Origin: M30B80 sp965656935 | GTDB taxonomy: Bacteria > Pseudomonadota > Alphaproteobacteria > Rhodobacterales > Rhodobacteraceae | Direction of reading: 5' to 3' | Length of the DNA stretch: 5,333 nucleotides | Assembly: GCA_965656935.1 (NCBI GenBank) | Contig: CBFHMG010000021.1 | Location: forward strand, 1 to 5,333 | Part shown: positions 1 through 3,732 of the stretch, in pieces | How the letters are laid out: each line of letters starts with the position of its first letter | Position numbering within the stretch: the first letter of the stretch is position 1 | Position numbers and translations under genes: made by a program | The notes under the pieces: generated by a model | Told to the model about the DNA's origin: nothing | Seen by the model: only the letters and a program-made list of their open reading frames with translations | Databases searched by the model: none

Positions 1-489
1 GCCAATCATGCGGGGCTTGCGCGCTCGACCCTGTCCAAGATCGAGAACGGGCAGATGTCGCCCACCTATGATGCGCTGAAAAAGCTGGCTGTGGGGCTGG
101 ATATTTCGGTGCCGCAATTGTTCACGCCCTCCGAGACGCCGCAAGGGGCGGGGCGGATGTCGGTCACGATATCGGGCGCGGGCGAGGCGCATCTGACCAC
201 AACTTATGAGCATGAATTGCTGGCCGCGAGTTTGCGGCGCAAGAAGATGATGCCCTATCGTGCGCGTATTCGAGCGCGGAAATTCGAGGAATTCGATGGC
301 TGGGTGCGCCATGAGGGCGAGGAGTTTCTCTATGTGCTGACAGGGGCGGTGCGGCTGTTTACGGAATTTTATGAACCCGTGGATATGCGGCGCGGCGATA
401 GCGCTTATTATGATGCCGCGATGGGGCATAATGTGGTGTCGATCTCTGACGATGATGCGACGATCCTTTGGGTCACCACATTGGAATAA
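1..489 (+). CDS. XRE-family transcriptional regulator with C-terminal cupin domain (5' partial)
   Basis: The frame is open from base 1 to a TAA at 487-489, giving 162 visible residues; the true start lies left of the window. The internal ATG at 55 is not the start, because the residues before it are the end of a helix-turn-helix. Visible residues 5-17 (GLARSTLSKIENG) are the classical recognition helix of the XRE/Cro-CI family, followed by SPTYDALKKLAVGLDIS. After a linker (about 42-55) comes a cupin domain with motif 1 at 101-115 (W-V-R-H-E-G-E-E-F...G; H104 and E108 in metal-ligand positions) and motif 2 at 132-144 (G-D-S...G-H). This architecture is that of PuuR/SutR-like regulators, in which the cupin is thought to sense a small ligand and the HTH binds DNA. 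Members are usually about 180-210 residues, so perhaps 20-45 are missing. The target genes are probably to the left and cannot be seen; the ligand cannot be inferred. Confidence 0.9.
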   Translation, partial: ANHAGLARSTLSKIENGQMSPTYDALKKLAVGLDISVPQLFTPSETPQGAGRMSVTISGAGEAHLTTTYEHELLAASLRRKKMMPYRARIRARKFEEFDGWVRHEGEEFLYVLTGAVRLFTEFYEPVDMRRGDSAYYDAAMGHNVVSISDDDATILWVTTLE

Positions 490-545
490 GGGGGCAGGGG
501 CGCTGCCCCTCGGTGGCTGTGCCACCTCACCCCGAAGTATTTTTC
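490..545. terminator. Double-hairpin intergenic element between convergent genes, probable terminator
   Basis: Directly after the regulator stop are two inverted repeats. GGGGCAG (491-497) pairs with CTGCCCC (503-509) around a 5-nt loop, and GGTGGC (512-517) pairs with GCCACC (521-526) around a 3-nt loop. A CCCCGAAGTATTTTT tail follows, with a T-run at 540-544. The first stem plus second stem plus T-run reads as a terminator for the plus-strand regulator; the hairpins are symmetrical enough to hinder minus-strand transcription from aqpS as well. From memory, near-identical tails (CCCCGAGGTATTTTT-like) recur at gene ends in Rhodobacteraceae, so this may be a member of a dispersed repeat. The T-run is 13 nt beyond the second stem, so it is not a textbook intrinsic terminator. 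Confidence 0.55.
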
Positions 546-561
546 AAAGCAAAGATGAGGA

Positions 562-1218
562 TCAGTCGCGGGCGGCTGAAAAGACGAGGCGGGCGAGAAG
601 CAGGGCTGCGCCCGCGCCGATGAGCTGCATCACGATGAAAAGCGGCATATTGGCGGCTTGGATGCCTGCAAATGTATCGGTCAGGCTGCGCGCGATGGTG
701 ACAGCAGGATTGGCGAAGCTGGTGGATGAGGTGAACCAATAGGCCCCTGTGATATAGGCCGCGACGAGGGCCGGAATACGATCGGGCGCGTGTTTCAGCC
801 CGCCCAAAATCAGCAGGACAAGGCCAAAGGTTGCGATCCCCTCAGAGAGCCATTGGCTGGGGCCTGAGCGGATTTTATGTGAGACTTGCACGATGTCCTG
901 CTCGAACATGGCATGGGCCAGCCAGACCCCGAGAATGGCGGCAAGGATTTGCACGGCGACATAGCCGAGGGCTGCGCCGGTTGTGATCTCGGTTTTAAGC
1001 CAGAAGGTGAAGGTGACGGCAGGGTTGAAATGCGCGCCCGAGACGGGGCCGAAGATCGTGATGATGACATAGAGGATGCAACCCGTGGCGATTGCATTGG
1101 CCAGAAGCGCCACGCCGATATTATCGGGCGAGAGCGTCTCGGCCATGATGCCCGAGCCCACAACGCCGATCAGCAGAAACGCCGTTCCAATGGCCTCGGC
1201 AAGCAATTTACGAAGCAT
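562..1218 (-). CDS. aqpS: Aquaglyceroporin (MIP family), AqpS-type arsenic channel
   Basis: 218-residue membrane channel of the major intrinsic protein family. Both pore half-helices carry NPA boxes: GAHFNPAVT at residues 61-69 (N65) and FANPAVT at 168-174 (N170). Six hydrophobic membrane segments are apparent at roughly 5-27, 34-55, 80-103, 123-141, 148-166 and 189-212. The arginine that normally follows the second NPA (NPAR) is V173 here. I chose the ATG at 1218 rather than an upstream in-frame Met because a strong Shine-Dalgarno-like AAGGCGGA (1231-1224) lies 5 nt before it and because residue 1 then begins the usual N-terminal helix. The gene overlaps the end of arsR by 11 nt, so the two are co-transcribed and probably translationally coupled. 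By analogy with Sinorhizobium meliloti AqpS, which sits in an ars operon in place of ArsB, it likely lets arsenite or methylated arsenicals leave the cell down their gradient. No arsC follows it; the next gene is convergent. Confidence 0.88.
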   Translation of the reverse strand: MLRKLLAEAIGTAFLLIGVVGSGIMAETLSPDNIGVALLANAIATGCILYVIITIFGPVSGAHFNPAVTFTFWLKTEITTGAALGYVAVQILAAILGVWLAHAMFEQDIVQVSHKIRSGPSQWLSEGIATFGLVLLILGGLKHAPDRIPALVAAYITGAYWFTSSTSFANPAVTIARSLTDTFAGIQAANMPLFIVMQLIGAGAALLLARLVFSAARD

Positions 1219-1558
1219 TGGGATCCGCCTTGGCATTAGATGGAGGGGTGTCTTTCGGGGCGCAAAGTTCAGGGCGGCCCTGACAGCAATCGGCCAGTAG
1301 GAAATCCACAAAGCCCGAGACGCCTGTTTGGGACAGGGAATAGAAGATCGAGGTGCCATCGCGGCGGGCCTGCAAGAGCCCTGCATCGCTGAGGGCGGAG
1401 AGATGCGCCGAGAGGGTGCTGCCCTTGATGCCTGTAGCATCGGTGATCTCGGCCACACGAAGCGCCTCGGGAAAGACCGAGACCAGCGTGCGAAAAACGC
1501 TCAGTCGGCCGTCATGGGCGAGGGCGGAGAATATCCGAATGGCGAAGGCATGATCCAC
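1208..1558 (-). CDS. arsR: ArsR/SmtB-family arsenic-responsive repressor
   Basis: 116-residue winged-helix repressor starting at a GTG (1558). The N-terminus (FSALAHDGRLSVFRTLV, 10-26) is typical of the family. The DNA-recognition helix region is about 42-60 (TGIKGSTLSAHLSALSDAG) and the wing is around 61-74. The classical ELCVCDL metal motif of plasmid R773-type ArsR is absent. Instead there is a C-terminal cysteine cluster C91-C92...C99 (ADCCQGRPELC), resembling the As(III) site of the Acidithiobacillus ferrooxidans/rhizobial class of ArsR, where two adjacent cysteines and a third downstream bind arsenite. It would repress its own operon until As(III) or a methylated arsenical binds. Its stop codon lies inside the start of aqpS. 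The Shine-Dalgarno sequence is weak (a short AAGAA just before the GTG), so low basal translation is plausible. The call is firm for ArsR family; the inducer is inferred from the cysteines and the neighbour. Confidence 0.9.
   Translation of the reverse strand: MDHAFAIRIFSALAHDGRLSVFRTLVSVFPEALRVAEITDATGIKGSTLSAHLSALSDAGLLQARRDGTSIFYSLSQTGVSGFVDFLLADCCQGRPELCAPKDTPPSNAKADPNAS
1224..1231 (-). promoter_or_regulatory. Ribosome binding site deciding the aqpS start
   Basis: AAGGCGGA on the minus strand matches seven of eight positions of AAGGAGGA and ends 5 nt before the ATG at 1218. It lies inside the arsR coding region and selects the 218-residue form over an upstream in-frame ATG at 1236. Confidence 0.75.
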
Positions 1559-1609
1559 ATTTCTTAAATGCGTGAAAAAGGGAAATATTGCAATCGCTTT
1601 GGCGCGGCT
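1558..1609 (-). promoter_or_regulatory. Possible arsR promoter/operator region
   Basis: The gap between the patatin stop (1610) and the arsR GTG (1558) is AT-rich compared with its flanks. On the minus strand it contains ATTGCAAT (1594-1587, a perfect 8-bp palindrome whose TTGCAA could serve as a -35 element) and, about 19 nt further, TTTAAG as a poor -10. A short inverted repeat CATTT-AAG-AAATG spans 1570-1558 and runs into the start codon. An ArsR dimer could bind either palindrome. No hairpin followed by a proper U-tract is seen here, so read-through from the patatin gene is also possible. This is inference from composition and small repeats only. Confidence 0.3.
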
Positions 1610-2656
1610 TCAGCTGAACATCTCGCGCAGATCAACGCTGCCTGTCTTGCCGATCTGATCGAAATGGGCCTCCAGAAAGGCGTCGCAGGCGGCATAGCCT
1701 GCATTGCGAAGTTGGAACAGGACATGGGGGTTGGCGATGGTTTTGGTGGCCACGGACAGCTGCGCCATCAAGGCGTCATCCGATACCATATGTACAAGGA
1801 CGCTTTTCATACTGTCTTGCTCCAGCTTGCCCGTTTGCAAAAGGCGCTGGACAAAATCGATCGCGCGCAATTCCCGCAGGAGCGATGAATTGAAACTGAT
1901 CTCATTGATCCTGTTCTGGATTTCGCGCGCACTGGTTGGCACGTCTTCGCGGTAAAGCGGGTTGATATTTACCACCACGACATCGGCGGGCAGATGCGGT
2001 TGGAAAAGGGGGAAGAGGGCAGGGTTGCCCGTATAGCCGCCATCCCAATAGGCCTCCAGCTTGCCACTTGTCTCATCCTTGATCTCAACGGCGCGAAACA
2101 GGGTTGGCAGGCAGGCCGAGGCAAGGATGGCATCTGCCGATATGGCGTTGCCTTTGAAAATCTTGATCTTGCCTGATCTGACATTGGTGGCGCAGATATG
2201 CAGCTCGGGGCCTGTCTCGGCGCAGACTTTGTCATAGGAGAACTTCTCGACGATCCGTCTGAGCGGATTGCTGTAAAGCGGCCCCGTGGAATAGGGGCTG
2301 AAGCTGCGCGTCAGGCTATCGGCCATCGCAAAGGGCAGCGAGTTTTCCATGAAGCGCGACACGGCCGCAGGCGCGATGGCATCGAGCCATGGGGAAAGCC
2401 GTTCATCCGTGATGGCCCCCACCTGCGTCCAGAGCCATTCGAGGTTTTCGCGCGCAAGGCTGCGCGAGCCTTGGGCCAGACCCGCCTTAAGGGCCGCGCC
2501 GTTCAGCGCCCCCGCCGAGGTGCCCGAGATGGCGGCGATCTCGATCCGATCCTCCTCAAGCAGGCGGTCCAGCGCGCCCCAAGTAAAGGCGCCATGCGCG
2601 CCGCCACCCTGTAGGGCCAGATTGATGCGTTTGGGCTGTGCCATCGGCTTTGCCAT
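1610..2656 (-). CDS. Patatin-like phospholipase (acyl hydrolase)
   Basis: 348-residue protein of the bacterial patatin-like phospholipase family. All three hallmarks are present: the oxyanion-hole box GGGAHG at residues 17-22, the nucleophile elbow GTSAG at 45-49 (Ser47), and the DGG box at 205-207 (Asp205), making the Ser/Asp dyad of patatin and cPLA2 enzymes. There is no signal peptide or membrane segment, so it should be cytoplasmic or peripheral at membranes or granules. The ATG at 2656 is chosen because it lies 4 nt after the bdhA stop (TGA-GCCG-ATG), suggesting translational coupling, and because the conserved domain begins a few residues later; a longer in-frame version from 2752 would overlap bdhA by 92 nt with a low-complexity Ala/Pro/Ser head. 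No good Shine-Dalgarno is visible. ATG 2644 is a second candidate. The substrate is not predictable from sequence; its pairing with bdhA hints at polyhydroxybutyrate or membrane-lipid turnover. Confidence 0.88.
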   Translation of the reverse strand: MAKPMAQPKRINLALQGGGAHGAFTWGALDRLLEEDRIEIAAISGTSAGALNGAALKAGLAQGSRSLARENLEWLWTQVGAITDERLSPWLDAIAPAAVSRFMENSLPFAMADSLTRSFSPYSTGPLYSNPLRRIVEKFSYDKVCAETGPELHICATNVRSGKIKIFKGNAISADAILASACLPTLFRAVEIKDETSGKLEAYWDGGYTGNPALFPLFQPHLPADVVVVNINPLYREDVPTSAREIQNRINEISFNSSLLRELRAIDFVQRLLQTGKLEQDSMKSVLVHMVSDDALMAQLSVATKTIANPHVLFQLRNAGYAACDAFLEAHFDQIGKTGSVDLREMFS

Positions 2657-2660
2657 CGGC

Positions 2661-3446
2661 TCAGAGGGCCGTCCAGCCGCCATCGACGCTGATGGTGGTG
2701 CCTGTGATCTGGTCTGCGGCGGGAGAGCAGAGGAAGGCGACAGTTCCGCCAAGCTGGTCCGTTGTGGCGAAGGCTTTGGAGGGTTGGCGCTCCAGCATGA
2801 TCTCGCGGATCACGGTATCGCGATCCATATTATGCTTTTTCATCTGATCGGGGATTTGCGCCTCGATCAAAGGTGTCAGCACATAGCCCGGGCAAATGGC
2901 ATTGCAGGTGATCGGCTCCTGCGCGGTTTCCAGCGCAACGGTCTTGCTCATCCCGACCACGCCATGTTTGGCCGCGACATAGGCCGATTTATAGGGCGAG
3001 GCCGTTAGACCATGGGCGGAGGCGATATTGACCACGCGGCCCCAGCCGGCCGCGCGCATCAAGGGCAGGGCGGCGGCGGTGGTATGAAAGGCCGAGCTGA
3101 GATTGATCGCGATGATCGCATCCCATTTCCCAACGGGGAATTCCTCTATCGCGGCGACATGCTGGATACCTGCATTATTGATCAGGATATCGCAGGCCCC
3201 CGCCTGTTCAATCAACATGCGGCATTCATCGCCTTTGGACATATCGGCCTTGATATAGCGCGCTTTCACGCCGTGTTCTTTGGCGATCTCTTCGGCCAAG
3301 GCATGATCTTCATCGCGGTCCGTGAAGCTGTTCAGGACAACATCCGCGCCTGCTTGGGCGAGGAATTGCGCCACACCCAGCCCGATTCCCGAATTTGATC
3401 CCGTGATAACGGCTGTCTTGCCAGATAGGTCGGTTGTGATCGCCAT
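2661..3446 (-). CDS. bdhA: D-3-hydroxybutyrate dehydrogenase (SDR family)
   Basis: 261-residue classical short-chain dehydrogenase that interconverts D-3-hydroxybutyrate and acetoacetate with NAD, a cytoplasmic step in mobilising polyhydroxybutyrate. Visible motifs: nucleotide-binding TGSNSGIG (15-22), NNAG (90-93), tetrad Asn115, Ser143, Tyr156 and Lys160 (SAYVAAK), and PG at 186-187. Residues that, as I recall, bind the carboxylate and hydroxyl of the substrate in Pseudomonas HBDH (Gln94, His144, Lys152, Gln196, Trp257) are all matched one position later here (Gln95, His145, Lys153, Gln197, Trp258), which separates it from generic SDRs. The length fits the family (about 256-262). The ATG at 3446 is chosen for its AGGAGG 5 nt upstream; an in-frame ATG at 3557 would add 37 hydrophobic, non-conserved residues. 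It heads the minus-strand block and is followed after 4 nt by the patatin gene. Confidence 0.93.
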   Translation of the reverse strand: MAITTDLSGKTAVITGSNSGIGLGVAQFLAQAGADVVLNSFTDRDEDHALAEEIAKEHGVKARYIKADMSKGDECRMLIEQAGACDILINNAGIQHVAAIEEFPVGKWDAIIAINLSSAFHTTAAALPLMRAAGWGRVVNIASAHGLTASPYKSAYVAAKHGVVGMSKTVALETAQEPITCNAICPGYVLTPLIEAQIPDQMKKHNMDRDTVIREIMLERQPSKAFATTDQLGGTVAFLCSPAADQITGTTISVDGGWTAL

Positions 3447-3451
3447 GGGGG

Positions 3452-3457
3452 CCTCCT
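3452..3457 (-). promoter_or_regulatory. Ribosome binding site deciding the bdhA start
   Basis: A perfect AGGAGG on the minus strand, with 5 nt (CCCCC) before the ATG at 3446. It settles the start against the in-frame ATG at 3557 and suggests efficient translation. Confidence 0.85.
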
Positions 3458-3488
3458 GTTCATTTCGCCATGGCTGCAAAGGTAATGC

Positions 3489-3498
3489 TGCACGTGCA
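3489..3498. promoter_or_regulatory. 10-bp palindrome TGCACGTGCA upstream of bdhA, candidate operator
   Basis: TGCACGTGCA is a perfect palindrome whose nearer edge is 42 nt before the bdhA start codon. On the plus strand it reads CTGC-ACGT-GCAA, close to the CTGC-N3/4-GCAG core that I recall for PhaR, the polyhydroxyalkanoate regulator of Paracoccus and Rhodobacter. A second CTGC lies at 3474-3477. A weak -10-like TATTTA (3507-3502, minus strand) ends just 3 nt upstream, so a protein bound here would cover the likely start of transcription. The palindrome is seen directly; its operator role and the PhaR link are inference. Confidence 0.4.
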
Positions 3499-3539
3499 AA
3501 ATAAATAGGGGGAAGCGGGATAAAGGATAGCACCACGCC

Positions 3540-3569
3540 AAAAAAAAACGCCAGCACGAAGCTGGCGTT
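3540..3569 (-). terminator. Strong intrinsic terminator on the minus strand
   Basis: On the minus strand, AACGCCAGC (3569-3561) pairs with GCTGGCGTT (3555-3547) around the 5-nt loop TTCGT, giving a 9-bp GC-rich stem that runs into an unbroken run of nine T (3548-3540). On the plus strand there is no U-tract after the stem, so its direction is clear. It lies in the divergent gap upstream of bdhA, where no minus-strand protein gene needs terminating, so it must end a non-coding or leader transcript. Confidence 0.85.
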
Positions 3570-3616
3570 AAGTTATTGAGGCAGGTTTCATACAGGCAAG
3601 AAACCTATCGAGCAGT
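3540..3616 (-). ncRNA. Candidate small RNA or attenuated bdhA leader
   Basis: A transcript beginning near 3616 (about 7 nt past a TATAAA box) and ending in the T-run at 3540 would be about 75 nt long. It would hold two stem-loops: AGGTTTC (3606-3600) pairing with GAAACCT (3589-3583) around a 10-nt loop TTGCCTGTAT, then a single-stranded GCCTCAATAACTT-like linker, then the terminator hairpin. This layout (5' hairpin, open linker, strong terminator) is that of many trans-acting bacterial sRNAs. I do not recognise its family; it does not look like 6S RNA, SRP RNA, tmRNA or a known riboswitch. No convincing short ORF with a ribosome binding site is seen in it. The alternative is that it is the 5' leader of bdhA, ended early unless an antitermination signal acts. 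Confidence 0.5.
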
Positions 3617-3622
3617 GACCTC

Positions 3623-3652
3623 TTTATAAGCGTTCTCCCGCTCAGAGTCCAA
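3623..3652 (-). promoter_or_regulatory. Predicted sigma-70-type promoter for the minus-strand RNA
   Basis: On the minus strand, TTGGAC (3652-3647) and TATAAA (3628-3623) are separated by 18 nt (17 nt if the -10 is read as TTATAA). The -10 matches five of six consensus bases and the -35 retains the TTG that matters most in Rhodobacteraceae. The predicted start is around 3616, immediately before the hairpin and terminator pair. The position relative to the terminator supports it, but it is a prediction from short motifs. Confidence 0.45.
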
Positions 3653-3732
3653 CCGAAAAGTTTGTATTGCTCAGGCGGGCGCGATAGCCTTGTCAGATAA
3701 GCAAACAACGACGACAGGGGATTGTTCAGGAT

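Noticed and set aside
1219..1458. 80-residue N-terminal extension of the aquaporin frame
   Set aside because: The extension is the out-of-frame shadow of arsR, is not conserved in MIP proteins, and a good Shine-Dalgarno sits before the ATG at 1218.
1609..1618. Perfect palindrome TTCAGCTGAA at the patatin stop codon
   Set aside because: It overlaps coding sequence, has no loop and no following U-run, so it is not a terminator. A 10-bp palindrome can arise by chance; it is mentioned only as a remote ArsR-site candidate.
2657..2752. 32-residue N-terminal extension of the patatin frame into bdhA
   Set aside because: It is low-complexity, precedes the conserved domain, and would need a 92-nt overlap; the ATG 4 nt after the bdhA stop is simpler. 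It is not formally excluded.
2349..3008. Plus-strand open frame of 219 codons across the bdhA/patatin junction
   Set aside because: It is antisense to two well-supported genes, has no family motif and no convincing ribosome binding site.
3447..3557. 37-residue hydrophobic extension of the bdhA frame, resembling a signal peptide
   Set aside because: HBDH is cytoplasmic, AGGAGG lies within this stretch just before the ATG at 3446, and the extension would read through the A/T run of the terminator region.
3662..3700. Possible plus-strand promoter for the binding-protein gene (TTGTAT or TTGTCA as -35)
   Set aside because: No -10 element at proper spacing could be found for either; the match is no better than chance.
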